Shown: positions 46,905 through 58,625 of the stretch, in pieces | How the letters are laid out: each line of letters starts with the position of its first letter | Position numbering within the stretch: position 1 is the stretch's first letter | Assembly (NCBI GenBank): GCA_025094145.1 | Contig: JALLLS010000026.1 | Span: forward strand, 124,001 to 188,000 | Length of the DNA: 64,000 nucleotides | Origin: Spinellus fusiger | Taxonomy: Eukaryota > Mucoromycota > Mucoromycetes > Mucorales > Phycomycetaceae | Direction: 5' to 3' | Program-made: the position numbers and the translations under genes | Notes under the pieces: generated by a model | Seen by the model: only the letters and a program-made list of their open reading frames with translations | The model's database searches: none | What the model was told of the DNA's origin: nothing

Positions 46905-47750
46905 TTACACTGGCTATACAACTTGATACTTAAGTCCTCGTCAAGATGAGCATAAATAAACAAGGTAATGTGCCATTATTAACAAAGAGAAACAATAGAG
47001 AGAAGTGGTAGGCACTACCAAAGGCTTTCTTGAGGTAAAAAGATAAACAATGTCTTCACCTAGGCTTGTCCTCATTGTAATCCACAAGACACTCATTGCA
47101 TTGTTATTAGGCAAGTGAAGACTCTTTTCAAATCAGTCTCATGTGGTCTTTTCTTTCTTCTATACTGTCTAGGGTGTCTAAGATATACTACTGAGCATAG
47201 CTATCTATCTCCCAAGAATAAAACACAAGGCCTTTAGGTTGTGGATTCTATTGCTATGAGGGAATGTACTTAGGCAGTCGCTATAGTCATACTATAGTAT
47301 TATCTATACTATTACAATAAACAATTTTATTCATAAACAATATATTCCATTGATAATACAGTTTGATATTGAGGTATCCACAGAAGGAAATAATAATTTG
47401 GATACTCACAAACCTTTTGATTTTAAACACATTTCCATATAAGGGCAAAATTCGGGATGGACGTAAAAGGAAGGAAATATCACCGCTTAAAGGCCAGAAA
47501 ATCTTTGGGTATGTAGTAAATAATGAAACTTCAGGCATTATGATCCTGTTACTATAAAATACTAAACAAACAAGAGTAGTGTATAAGAGTGATTTCTCGG
47601 CGTATCTATCAAGATTAGGAATGCTCAAATCAACCACATACATACCAATAAAATTAGGAGGAAGACATGAATTGCTTCCTTATTTGAATGACAAGGATAG
47701 AGTCAACATTCGAATGGTCTTTGGGACATTTTTATTCCAAACTAAATAAC
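46905..47750 (+). repeat. Dispersed repeat R1, copy 2 (longest)
   Basis: Matches 1-430 (inverted) over its left part and 58626-59265 over its middle. The shared order is a DNA stretch around ACAAGGTAATGTG, then CTCATTGTAATCCACAAGACA, then AATAAAC-rich sequence, then GATATTGAGGTATCCACA. Its right end, not seen in the other copies, keeps a 54-codon open frame (about 47586-47747: SDFSAYLSRLGMLKS, IPIKLGGRHELLPY) ending in TAA. It looks like the decayed coding part of a mobile element of unknown type. Confidence 0.65.
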
Positions 47751-48605
47751 ATTCTTTTACTAATATAACCTATTGTAGTATTGGGCAAATGAGATCTTGT
47801 AGAAGCGCGTAGGTTTATGATATGAGGGCTACTAATACACGATGAACACCACAGTGATCGGATTTGGGAGTAGGATTGGTAGCTCAGTAGGATAGAGAAT
47901 TAATAAAGTCAGTAATGGACGATCCCCAGCAATTTGCAGTGACAATGACAGGGAAATGTATATCGACCAGATATACACGGAAAAAACACAAAGAGACCAA
48001 GGAACAGAAATGGGCAGAACAGAACGAGAGAAGAACCAAAACTAGACTTGCACGATTACTTAGATAGCCGAGCTATTAAGTGCAGTACACAGCAAACAGA
48101 TAGGAAGAACTTTGATTATTTACTAAGGTCTTCAAAGGCTTTCTTAAATACATTTTTACAATGCTTTCTAACCCTTCTAAACCCCTAATTACTACGCCTC
48201 TATTGCTTTAATTCGAAACAGTGACTGCAGAGTGTCAGGGGAACCTGACTACCTCTACACTATTATTTATTATTTCTTTATTTTATTTCTTTATTTCTTT
48301 ATTTTATTGTTTATTGTTTATTGTTTATTTCATTATTTATTACTGATATTTGTAGTATACACTTTATATTCAATGAGTACCACCAAATCCCATAGCTACT
48401 CTAATAAATATCAATAGCAGTTTCTTATTTTTATTGCTTATTGTTTATTGTTGTATTATTATTTATAGCCAGTAAAACACAAGTGACCTGAGCATCAGTT
48501 GTCTTTTTGATAGCATTTGAGATTCCATAATAGGTACAAGAATAGCTATTTACACATATTTTCGAAATAACCTTTGTCAACAATAGGTGAGAAGACAGGT
48601 ATACA
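47751..48605. other. Spacer with a tRNA-like word and AT repeats
   Basis: Bases 47880-47891 read TAGCTCAGTAGG, which fits the internal A box of Pol III genes. A weak possible B-box-like word (GGACGATCCC) lies 28 bases on. No cloverleaf could be closed, so a tRNA-derived SINE remnant is only a suggestion. TTTATTTC/TTTATTG tracts lie at 48260-48345. No gene was seen. Confidence 0.35.
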
Positions 48606-50923
48606 ATGGTGCGTCCCTTTGATGATTATGAAATATCAATATTTCGTGACTATATGGATAAGAACTCACAGACAGAATACCACAACACAAAACTAACGGA
48701 AGAACAACAAGAGCGGTTTGATCAATGGCTCAAGACAGAAGATGCCATTCTCCAAGCTCATTTCTTAAGCAACCACCAGAGTGCCCGTTATACACGCTTA
48801 AAAGTAGCAAATGTTTCCAAAGAAATACTAAAGAAAGACACAAAGAGGAATCTATTTACGAGAACTACAGAGAAACTACCACAGGCAAAAGCAAACCCAT
48901 TGAAGAGAGCAGCGGCCATGACTATGAAGCGTCCTGCCACTGTATTAGATACTCGTTTGAAGAATAAAAAGATAAAAACAGCAAGCTCATCACAGAAACC
49001 TGGCTCCACAAAACCACATGTTTCCAAAGCACTACAGACCGGTCACCCTAGATCGTCCACTACTACGGGTGAAAAGTCTTCTTCTTCTATGACTCCTACT
49101 CCTCCACGTACAGTTGACTTTCCATTGAAAATCACACCTAATGATTTATGCATTGTACAAAGAAGAGTACTAGGAGAAGGAAACAATGGACTTGTTATGA
49201 TTGCCAAATATAACAATATTCTCGTCGCCTGCAAAACACGAAGAGAAAAGAAATCACGAAAATGGTTTGATGCCAATATTCTTCGTGAGCTTAAGTTTGC
49301 AGCCAAACTGTCTGTCTGCAGATTCATTAATCCTTACGTTGGTGTGATGGAATGTAAATACAATGAATTGAGATTTAGTGAAGAGGTCATTGCAAAACCG
49401 GGTTTACAGAAGAGGCCGTGGCTGGATATTTATGTGATTCAGCGTTATTATGAACACGGGGATTTGCGTGATTATATGGAGAAAAGAGGTAATAATAATA
49501 ATAAAAAGGGGAAGATAAACTCACTCTTGTTTAGACTCTCCTTTAGGTCCTTTTGAGGTGCTTCAGATTGCCTTGTCTTTGTTTGCAGCATTAGCAGATG
49601 TACATGCCTTGGACATTGGCATTGTGGATTTGAAATTAGAGAATATTTTAGTAAGTACTAAGAAGCCTACGGATGCTTATTGTCTTTTATTTATAGGTAG
49701 ATACTACTGGATCTGCCTGGATTACTGATTTTGGGTGAGTTGTAGTGGCCTATCCGTGGCATAGTATCGACTTATTGGTTGTAGGTCCTGTGTGGAAATG
49801 GAAAGTGCAAAGGAAATAAGACTGAGTGACACTAGACATGGCTGGACAAAGTCTGTAGCAGCACCAGGTTTGTATGCAAAGATAGTATGTTTACTCTATA
49901 GAATACACTACTTATGGGGTGTTTTCTTTTCTTTTCTTTATATAATTAGAAATGGCTCACGATGACATTTTTGTAAAAGCATCTGATGTCTTTATGGCTA
50001 TGGTTATATTGTGTGAAATCATGACATTTGAAATGAGTGACGAGGAGTTTCTTGCAAAAGTGCTTATTCGACATAAAAAGAGTAATGTTACATTCTGCTC
50101 TGATCAGATTCATCCAGCCTACCGGGGGTTTTTACACATTTTAAAGGCTGGTTTAAACAATCACCATAGACATAGACCTAGTGCTCAGGATGTATTTACC
50201 TACTTGGAGGCAATGCGAAGAGATACTCTAAAAGAATTCTCAAAGTCTCTTTTTTCATCATCACAATCCATACAACTGAATACAAAAGACATAATCCCTC
50301 ATTCAGACATTGACTCTGATCTGTTATCAGAGAGGATGTTATGTACAGATGATGAGAATAACAGAATACCCTACACGGATGATGAGAATGATAAGACATC
50401 AGGCACAGATGAGGAGTCTGTGTCTAAAGTAAAAACTAAGCCAAACATCCAACACAAACACAAAAAGAAAAGGTATACCACTGATCCAGATGCTGACTAT
50501 GTAGACTATCAAGTATTACAAAACCACCCAATGACAGACTCTCATCTACCACAGCATCATAAGATGGTCAGTTCTCTTTTTCAGAAGACTTCTTTGGATA
50601 AAATCAGTGAAACCCCTTTGGCATTTGAATACAAAGGAAAAGAAGTAGAAATCCATCCATGTAAAGAGATCACAAGCAAATATGAGGCCAATGGATATCC
50701 TACGACTGAAGGAGAGAAGAGCAAACCCCATCAACTCAACGACACAAACTTAACGACGCATTGTTATAGTGTGGAAAGAGAGATAAGTCATTCTTCACAT
50801 CCTACAGAACATCATTATCGTCGTCGTAAAAGTGGCACTCCAGGGACATATGACTTTTTAGAACTAACATGCTCAGAATTGAGTGAGGAGTATACAATTA
50901 ATGATGAAGACATAAGCGAATAA
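48606..50923 (+). CDS. Protein kinase of unassigned family with altered HRD motif
   Basis: Five exons. The first (48606 to about 49490) has a basic, Ser/Thr-rich non-conserved N-terminus of about 180 residues, then the kinase fold: GEGNNGLVMIA (Gly loop), VACKTRRE (ATP Lys), ILRELKFAAKL (helix C Glu), then YVIQRYYEHGDLRDYM. The catalytic loop reads GIVDLKLENIL, so the usual His-Arg before the Asp is Ile-Val. The Asp, Lys and Asn stay. ITDFGSC (DFG) and APEM (APE) follow. The tail of about 250 residues is polar, with repeated TDDEN units and KHKKKR. Total near 690 residues. It should be an active non-RD Ser/Thr-type kinase. No known family or pathway is recognised. Confidence 0.8.
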
Positions 50924-51636
50924 GACAGCAACAAACAAGTAAAAGACTCCGCATTAATGTATACATATACATATACATATACATATAAATATAAATATAT
51001 AAAGAATTGGAAGTTTTCTTTATTCTTTGGAGAGCATAGATCGACACTTGCCAAGAGTCATACTACTTGGTAGAATTAGAACCAAAGGTTGGAGGTTATA
51101 TGAGTAACAAAATGTTATAATATTAAAATAATCAGAACATCATCCAAACGTGAATGGCCATCAAGTAGATTATGACGATAGAATAGATAAATCCATAGAA
51201 AGTGTATGTCAAGTATTATTCACTATGAATATCTTGTCATGAAAAGAATGATTATTATTTTCTTCTTTCTTGAATCTCCTCACTGCTCTGCCATCTTATG
51301 ATTCCATGCAATTATAAAAACACTTGATACGTAAAGGAGAATAAGAGAAAGATAGAATAAGGCTAGTTATGGAGTGATATGGATATTACTTGACTCTACA
51401 TTTCCAAACTGATAAAAGAAGAATAAAGAATAAAGAATACTTGGCATCAAATGAACTTATCGAATGGGCACTGGATGCAGGTTTGCAAGTGAAAATGTTT
51501 ACTCTTTTCTCTCTTTTCTCTCTCTCATTTTATGAGTATGTCTATACTAAGTATTAATAAAAATGAGAACAGCTGGATGACTAAGCAAGTGTTTGTATAC
51601 ATGCATACATAGATCCAATTATTAAGGCATATTTGA
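50924..51636. other. Convergent region between the kinase and Sel1 genes
   Basis: A (TATACA)n run lies at 50959-50985. The rest is AT-rich 3' flanking sequence without a gene. Confidence 0.5.
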
Positions 51637-53127
51637 TCACTGAGATGTTATTTTATCAGTACTTTTATCTACTACTTTCGAATCCTCTGTGTGAGTCAGA
51701 TCAGATAAAAGCTCAAGTCGCTTGGCAGCCTTTTTGTGTCCTAACCGTGTTGCTCGAGAAAACCATTTCTTTGCACCCTCAATACTCCTCTCTACACCAA
51801 TACCATGTTCTATATAGATACCAACAACGTAATGGGCTTTTGCCATTGACCAGCGATCCACATTCTTTATCCCAGCTGCCTTGCGTACCCATAGATAGGC
51901 CTCTCTGTCTGATTGATCCAGCACATCCGGTGAGCCTGTTAAATACCATCCAGAGAGTGCCAGTGAAGCATCAATGTTTCCATTCTGTGCTGCCATGGAA
52001 TACCAGTAGATGGATTGTTCTGAGTCTTCTTTTACAACCTTCCCATACTCATAGAGTTCACCTAGTTTGAGTTGACTGGTGATATGCCCAAGTTTACCAG
52101 CCTTGAGCAAAAGTTCGATAGCATAGTTTGAGTCTGCTATTATATTTGTTTCATTACAGTCATCCGAGAGTTGTACCATAGCCAGAGTATAGAGAGCATG
52201 AGGACATTCCGGGGATGCATTTGCAGCTGCTCTTTGAAGCCATGCCATGGCCTCTCGACTGTTCTGTGGTTGTCCACAATACCCATAAAGAAGAATAATA
52301 CCTAGCTTGTACATACTTGGAACATGAGACATTGTAGCAGCCTTGCGGAAAAAGATGATTGCTCTTCCCTCATCACGCCGGGTCCCAATACCAAGCTCAT
52401 AGCATACGGCAGCACGGTAGGTTGCTTCTGCATGGTTTTGTTTCGATGCTTGGATGTACCACAAAAAGGCGTTTTCATGATTGATACCAATACCAAGAGC
52501 ACCCATACCAAAGCAGTTGGCTAATAAGAATTGCGCCTCACAATACCCTGTTTTTCCACGAGACTGGCCTACCATGGCAAGCTTCTTAAGAATACGCTGG
52601 GATTCCAGAAGCATGAAGTTATTGAGACTCGATTCTTTCTTTTCTGTTGACTCGGTAGAACGGGTGCATTTGTGTGCACAGTCTATTAAATGATGACAGA
52701 GGGATAGCATTGTTTGGTAATTTCCAGAGGCATTGGCTTGTTCACACAGCATATAGACTTGTTTCTTTGTTGTTGGAATGGGCCATGCGTGAAGATTTAG
52801 CTGTGCTTGGTCAAAACTACTAGAGAATCCTGTTGTTTGAGAGGTAGGAGAAGTATCCTGTAGTTTCATGGATGCACTGGGCAGGGGCGATGTACGGTGA
52901 TGGAGCGCCTTGTGTCGATAACATCCAGTGAATTCATCAAAATACCATACACTTGAGTCTCTACTTAGACTACTCTCACGATATTCTTCACCAATGGCAC
53001 ATGGATCCAGAATATTGTCTTTTGAATTGCTTTGGGACTTATCGCTTATTGGTTTTTCCACTTGTAAGGCCATTTTCAAACTCTGAGCTGTACTAGGAGA
53101 TAGAATAAGTCCGTTGCACCCACTCAT
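51637..53127 (-). CDS. Sel1-repeat protein, Skt5/Chs4-like chitin synthase regulator
   Basis: Single exon, 496 residues, unusual among the intron-rich neighbours. The first 130 residues are polar and disordered, with YFDEFTGCYRHKALHH. From about residue 140 to the end it is built of Sel1-type helical pairs with phrases such as EAQFLLANCFGMGALG, ATYRAAVCYELGIGTRRDEG, SMYKLGIILLYGY, SQLKLGELYEYGKVVKEDSE and HYVVGIYIEHGIGVERS. The repeat order resembles Skt5/Chs4 proteins, which activate and place chitin synthase at bud necks, septa and tips. It ends DKITSQ and lacks the CAAX prenyl signal of yeast Skt5, so membrane binding may differ. The exact paralogue (SHC1, SKT5 or other) is not settled. 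Confidence 0.8.
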   Translation of the reverse strand: MSGCNGLILSPSTAQSLKMALQVEKPISDKSQSNSKDNILDPCAIGEEYRESSLSRDSSVWYFDEFTGCYRHKALHHRTSPLPSASMKLQDTSPTSQTTGFSSSFDQAQLNLHAWPIPTTKKQVYMLCEQANASGNYQTMLSLCHHLIDCAHKCTRSTESTEKKESSLNNFMLLESQRILKKLAMVGQSRGKTGYCEAQFLLANCFGMGALGIGINHENAFLWYIQASKQNHAEATYRAAVCYELGIGTRRDEGRAIIFFRKAATMSHVPSMYKLGIILLYGYCGQPQNSREAMAWLQRAAANASPECPHALYTLAMVQLSDDCNETNIIADSNYAIELLLKAGKLGHITSQLKLGELYEYGKVVKEDSEQSIYWYSMAAQNGNIDASLALSGWYLTGSPDVLDQSDREAYLWVRKAAGIKNVDRWSMAKAHYVVGIYIEHGIGVERSIEGAKKWFSRATRLGHKKAAKRLELLSDLTHTEDSKVVDKSTDKITSQ

Positions 53128-53934
53128 GTTGTATGCAGCCGTTCTTTTATTTTTCTTCTATGCCAACAACTAGGCAGTTGCTATCTCAATGAATATATGA
53201 ATAAAGAGATAATAAAGAAATATGAATAAAAGAAGAGAAAAAGAAGAGAAAAAATGAAAATGAAAATGAAAAAAAAGATATGGTAGTGGTGAACGACAGG
53301 GAATACATTCTACTAGAACTTCTTTTCGTGTCATAAGCATAGTTTCCTATTTATTTGTTAAGGATACGCCTATCCCCTGGCTTTACAACAATGCATGTAC
53401 TATGGGTAATTGAATTGCTTGTTATTAGTTCAAGTGAGTCGATCCAATAGTTGAATACCAAGATATATCTCCACAATAAAGTTTGATATTATAGATGTAG
53501 ATTATCTTTTGAGAAAACTGTAGATATCTCATTCTACTTTAATGATATTTTACAGGGTCTGTTTTTGGAAAGACCATAAATATCATTTTATCTATTGCAT
53601 AGTATGGCAATTTATGCAGCTTCTAACATTTATTCAATAGTAATGCACATTATGTATTATGCATTCTATGATATGTGAGATCTACTACTATGCACTCTAG
53701 TAGAATGGGTAGGAATAGTTATGTAGTGTATAGGCTGTATAGTATCATACCCCTTGTAAAGAATAAACTCATGTTCATGACTTTTCTATAGTGTTTTCTT
53801 AGGAAAGTCATATAATAATAACACCAGTGATGTTAATGAATAGGGATAGGAATGGATATTAATAATGGATAGAGGGTGGTATTAATGAATAAAGATGATA
53901 ATAGCTGACAAAGAGTGATAATAAATTAATACTG

Positions 53935-54235
53935 TTAATAGTATTACTTTTGTTATTAATACTTTTGTTATTAATACTTTTGTTATTAATACTTTTGTTA
54001 TTAATACTTTTGTTATCAATACTTTTGTTATTATTACTCTTATTAATGTTACTCTTATTAATGTTACTCTTATTAATGTTACTCTTATTATTACTATCAC
54101 TAGCACTCTTATTATTATTATCACTAGCACTCTTATTTTATTATCACTAGCACTCTTATTTTATTATCACTAGCACTCTTATTTATTATCACTAGCACTC
54201 TTATTTTATTATCACTAGCACTCTTATCACTACAC
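53935..54235 (+). repeat. Complex tandem repeat of ATTA-rich units
   Basis: Three blocks in order: (ACTTTTGTTATTAAT)n, (ATGTTACTCTTATTA)n and (TATCACTAGCACTCTTATTT)n. Each block grades into the next by small changes, as if one satellite had been amplified stepwise. Confidence 0.92.
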
Positions 54236-54867
54236 CCTACATAAAATTACACACATAAAACTACTCTTTCTTCTCCTCCTTCTATTCAATAGAATAACTC
54301 TCTAACAAAAGGTGCTCCTTTATAGCCCATGACAAGAGATAAACACAGACAATGAAACACTAGAGGGTACATATGCTTCTCATCACTTTTATGGAGATTG
54401 GTCTCTACTTCATTTTCTATGAATTCCATCATGGGAGGAGGTTTTATTTTTATTTTTCACTTTACAATTTGAGATACAATTTCTCATGGGTAGTACCAAC
54501 ATCTCACCCATGATTGTCTATCAGGCAAGTGCATGTGAGAAGGCCTTGTTCTGTCCCGAGCACTCCCATTACCCCGCATTTACGAAAAAGAAGTCCTCAG
54601 TGATTGGTGGGAGGGCTATTGTGCTGACGAAGACTGAATTGAAAAAAGAAAAAGTAAGTTTAAAAAAGTGGGGGTAGAGCGGAGTGCCATGAGCCAAGAT
54701 CACCCTTTCAGTGGGATAGCCTTTATAATGATGACCGTTTGATAAAAGCCAGGATGGCACTGAAGCATATGAAAATGACGAAAATAGACTTATTCCCGCT
54801 CCAACATACTTACTTAGCACTTTCCAAGCAAATGTTCTGTGAAAAGGAGCTCCCTCTCCCCCCCTTT

Positions 54868-55185
<318 letters not shown>

Positions 55186-55265
55186 AATATAAATCTCTCT
55201 CTTTATGCATATATAAACCCTCTTCTCTTTTTGTTTATTTATTCTCTCTTTCCTTCTTCTTACTT

Positions 55266-56308
55266 ATGAGCAAAAATAACGAAAAAAAGACACCTCTTGT
55301 TGTGCATTTAATCGCAGGTGGTGCCGCTGGATTCATGGAGTCATGTATCTGCCACCCTCTTGATACCATTAAAGTCAGAATGCAACTGGCCAAGAATATA
55401 CAAAGAGGTGCTACTGTAAGTTAAGCTCTCTTAGTGGGCGCTGTTCTTATGTTCTCAGGGCAAGCGACTTGGATTTGCAGGAGTGGGTCTGAAGATCATT
55501 AGAAACGAATCTTTCTGGGGTCTGTACAAAGGCCTTGGTGCTGTTGTCTCTGGTATTGTCCCGAAGATGGCCATCCGATTCAGCTCCTTTGAACTGTACA
55601 AGGAGTGGTTGGCAGATGAAACTGGCCATGTCAGCACCAGCTCTGTCTTTCTAGCAGGTCTTGCTGCTGGTACGACTGAGGCCATTGCCATTGTGTCTCC
55701 TATGGATTTGATCAAGATCCGCCTCCAAGCACAGAGTCACTCCATGGCGGATCCCATGGACATTCCCAAGTACCGCAATGCCCCCCATGCTGCTTATACA
55801 ATTGTCAAGGAGGAGGGCATTGCTGCTCTCTATAAGGGTGTCACCTTGACGGCAGCTAGACAAGGTAAGGCAGCTTAGAGATGTAAGAATGCACAATAGG
55901 CTTATAGGAGAGAAATGATGCCTAGCCACCAACCAAGCTGCCAACTTCACTGCATACCAAGAGTTCAAACGCCAGGCCAAGAAATTCCAAGACATGCAGC
56001 CTTCTGAAGAGCTGCCTTCTTATCAGCATCTGATGTTGGGTGGGCTTTCCGGTGTGATGGGTCCCATGTCGAATGCTCCTCTGGATACCATCAAGACTCG
56101 CATTCAAAAGTCAAATACCACAGGATCAGGTTGGGTACGCTTCAAGGTAGTCACAACAGAGATCTTTCAGAAGGAGGGTGTTCGTGCGTTCTACAAGGGC
56201 CTGACACCTCGTCTGCTACGTATTGCCCCTGGACAGGCCATTACTTTTATGGTATATGAAAAGGTCAAGGCATGGCTTGATTTGGTGACAATTAAGAACA
56301 ATGCATAA
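55266..56308 (+). CDS. SFC1: Mitochondrial succinate-fumarate carrier
   Basis: Exchanges cytosolic succinate for matrix fumarate across the inner membrane, needed for growth on two-carbon sources and for glyoxylate-cycle products. Three exons (55266-55415, 55459-55864, 55926-56308) give 312 residues. All three carrier signatures are visible: HPLDTIKVRMQ, SPMDLIKIRLQAQ and APLDTIKTRIQK (PxD/ExxK/R). Close relatives of yeast Sfc1/Acr1 are marked by GLGAVVSGIVPKMAIRFSS, YNNAIHAAYTIVKEEG-like text (here YRNAPHAAYTIVKEEG), LTAARQATNQAANF and APGQAITFMVYE. The start ATG is the first in frame. Length and motifs are standard. Confidence 0.94.
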
Positions 56309-57013
56309 GTATATCAACGCCCTTATTCTACATCACTGCCACTGTCGCTTGTAAAGAAAGGGCAAGTGAATCTATAGACCCACGGGGTTTCTACCCACAA
56401 AGCAACCTCCATAGATGGCATTTCAGTTTCTATTTCTCCCATGTCTCCCATGTCTCCCATGTCTCTTCTTCTTCCTCTGTTTCTCTTGTATTATTCTCGT
56501 TGCCTATGAATAGGTCCATCTTTTTTCTTTCTTATTTTGTGTTGAGGAATTCAATAGTTAGCTATGTGTCTATAGGAATCAATGCCTGATAAACATAGTA
56601 CAAATACACTCTAAATACACTTATAAACATAGTGTAAATACACTTATAAACATAGTGTAAATACACTTATAAATACACTATAGTGCCAAGTAACAGTCTA
56701 CAGATGTGTTGTTGTTGTTGGTGTGTGTGTGTTTCCCATTGACTCCAACATTGATCAAAATGACATTTTATCTCTACAAACTCCATTCTACTGCTTACAC
56801 CTCTACTTTGAGTCGTGGTACGATGAAAGAAGAGGTAGACACACACTCACACTCACACACACTTACACACACCAACAACACCCACTTAATAATAAACAAG
56901 TCACAAAGACTGCTTTGTATCGAATGTCTTTTTTTAATAGAAGAAAAGAAAAAGAAAAATAGTAAAGCACATTTTCCGATAAGCAAAATAGAATTAAAAA
57001 AAAAAAAAGGTCA
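56309..57013. other. Spacer between SFC1 and TAN1
   Basis: Short tandems only: (TCTCCCATG)n at about 56435-56462, a (AAATACACTTATAAACATAGTGT)n array at about 56610-56680, GTTGTT/GTGTGT runs near 56708-56732 and an ACACTC run near 56840-56870. A poly(A) run lies just before the TAN1 start. No gene was seen. Confidence 0.6.
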
Positions 57014-58211
57014 ATGTCAGCCAAAAGACCTCATGGCAATAATGGAGCCCCTCCCAACAAAAAGTCAAAGGTAAGAATTACCTGTGTAGCATGTAGGCTC
57101 AACAAGCACTAGAAAAACATCTTTTCTCTTCAAGCGGGTATGACGGGTGTCATGGTGACTTGCTCTCTTAACAAAGAAGCACTGGCTGTGAAGGAGGTGC
57201 TGGATGTATTTAACCAGGTACGGGGGACATGGCTCAGTAGTCGTAGTTGCAGCGTTTCTTTTTTTCTCTCTAGGCTCATGGTGTGTTTAGTATGCTGATG
57301 TACTTTATCCAATGGAAAGTGCTAATAGTGGCGGTGAGGAAGACGGCGAGGAAGACATCGAGGCCTCAATTGCTAGAGAAGTAGCTGCACTCAAAAATAG
57401 CAGTCGATCCAGTCGATTCTATAATGTCTCCACAGGCACCACCTGCTGTAAGTCACTGTAGTTGTCGTTGCAGAAGAAGAGACTCTTGATAAAGTGTATG
57501 CCCTCTCCTTACGCTCTTCTGTTTTGCTCTGCTCTATTACCAGTGGTGTTTATTCGTACTGTGTCTCCTGTTGAACCTGTGAGCTTTGTTCATCACATCC
57601 TCACTGATATGAATGCTACCCAATCACAAAAGACACGCCATGTATCACGCCTCTTACCAGTAGAAAAAACATGCAAAGCCAATCTTCCCGAGATGGAGGC
57701 ATTGGCACAAGAAGTAGTGTTTCCTAAATTCAATACACCTGACAAGGATGGCAAGATCATTCCTCGCACTGTAAGCTATACTCTTACCTTTCCATTTCTC
57801 AAAAAAGGGGGACTCCTGTTGTTGTAGTTTGCTATTGTAGCAAGAGTGCGTAATTGCAGCAAGATCAATCGTATGGAAGTGATCACAAAAATAGCCGCTA
57901 TTGCTGGGCCTGAGCATAGTGTGGATCTCACTCGTCCTGAATTGACAGTGATTGTGGAGATCATTCAGGTAATAGACTCATCCACCACAATTGAGTCCAT
58001 GGCAACTTACCTTTGTTTTGTATAGAACATCTGCCTCATGTCTGTTGTAGAGGACTTTTTCAAATTGAAGAAATACAATATTGAGAGTCTTTTAGGTGTG
58101 AACGATGCTGGGATTGTTAAGCCTATCAAAGAGAAAAGGGAGGATCTAGCAGTGAAAGAAGATGAAGTATCTGTGACTGAAGCTACACACCAGGAGGTCT
58201 TTAGGATATAA
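57014..58211 (+). CDS. TAN1: THUMP-domain tRNA acetylation factor (Tan1/THUMPD1)
   Basis: Adaptor that helps Kre33/NAT10 form N4-acetylcytidine at position 12 of tRNA-Leu and tRNA-Ser. Exon 1 (57014-57070) gives MSAKRPHGNNGAPPNKKSK. The next exons read GMTGVMVTCSLNKEALAVKE, then YADVLYPMESANSGGEEDGE (acidic linker) and IEASIAREVAALK. The THUMP domain follows: VVFIRTVSPVEPVSFVHHIL, VSRLLPVEKTCKANLPEME and FAIVARVRNCSKINRMEVI, then DLTRPELTVIVEIIQ and NICLMSVVEDFFKLKKYNIE. The order is end to end like human THUMPD1. About six introns and roughly 290 residues. The best splice at exon 2 uses the acceptor at 57112. Confidence 0.9.
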
Positions 58212-58329
58212 AAGGAAATAGTCAAACTACAATTGTTTAGAAATGACATGGATTTGAAAAGGAGCAAAAATAGATTGAGATGTATTCATGTTAGTTCTTA
58301 AATAAAGATTATTATGTAAATTTACCTGT

Positions 58330-58625
58330 AAATATCTGAATCCCATAGGAAACCACCTTCGATGTAGCGATATATAATATGAATGCATCAAAGAGTATCT
58401 ATGCTTCTCGACAGAAAGGAACTGGTCGGTGGCGACCCTTTAAACACTCTTATGCAATTGTATAGATATTCTTTGATACATTCACATCTCTGTTCCAAAC
58501 AATTCCGCAACTTTGGCAAGCGCGGATAGTGTTGAAATTCACCAATACCTCAGTGAGGATATTTGTGTTGCAAGTGTGGCAGATCTTGAGAACAAAAATA
58601 AGAGTAACTGTTAGAAGAGCTTTTC
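58330..58625 (-). pseudogene. Fanzor/TnpB-like C-terminal relic, second copy
   Basis: The minus strand keeps a nearly intact tail: VLKICHTCNTNILTE, then RACQSCGIVWNRDVN, SKNIYTIA, a TAA, CLKGRHRP and VPFCRE before a stop near 58411. This gives both CxxC pairs of the zinc ribbon and the WNRDVN RuvC-III motif, clearer than in the first copy, which matches it base for base over about 300 bases. Only one stop interrupts it, but everything before about 58620 is missing, so it is a fragment. Upstream on the same strand the sequence passes straight into R1. Confidence 0.7.
58381..58483 (-). repeat. Nested inverted repeat, second copy
   Basis: Arms 58381-58402 and 58462-58483 pair over 22 positions (one G-U, one A-C mismatch) across a 59-base loop, the same geometry as 1621-1723. 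The inner GGTCG-CCAC-CGACC stem is unchanged. Confidence 0.65.

Noticed and set aside
47287..47643. Minus-strand frame of 118 codons in R1
   Set aside because: The other strand of the same repeat copy carries the more coding-like pieces, and the frame is not kept in copies 1 and 3.
56706..57074. Plus-strand frame of 122 codons before TAN1
   Set aside because: Runs over GT and AC simple repeats and overlaps the TAN1 start in another frame; low-complexity artefact.
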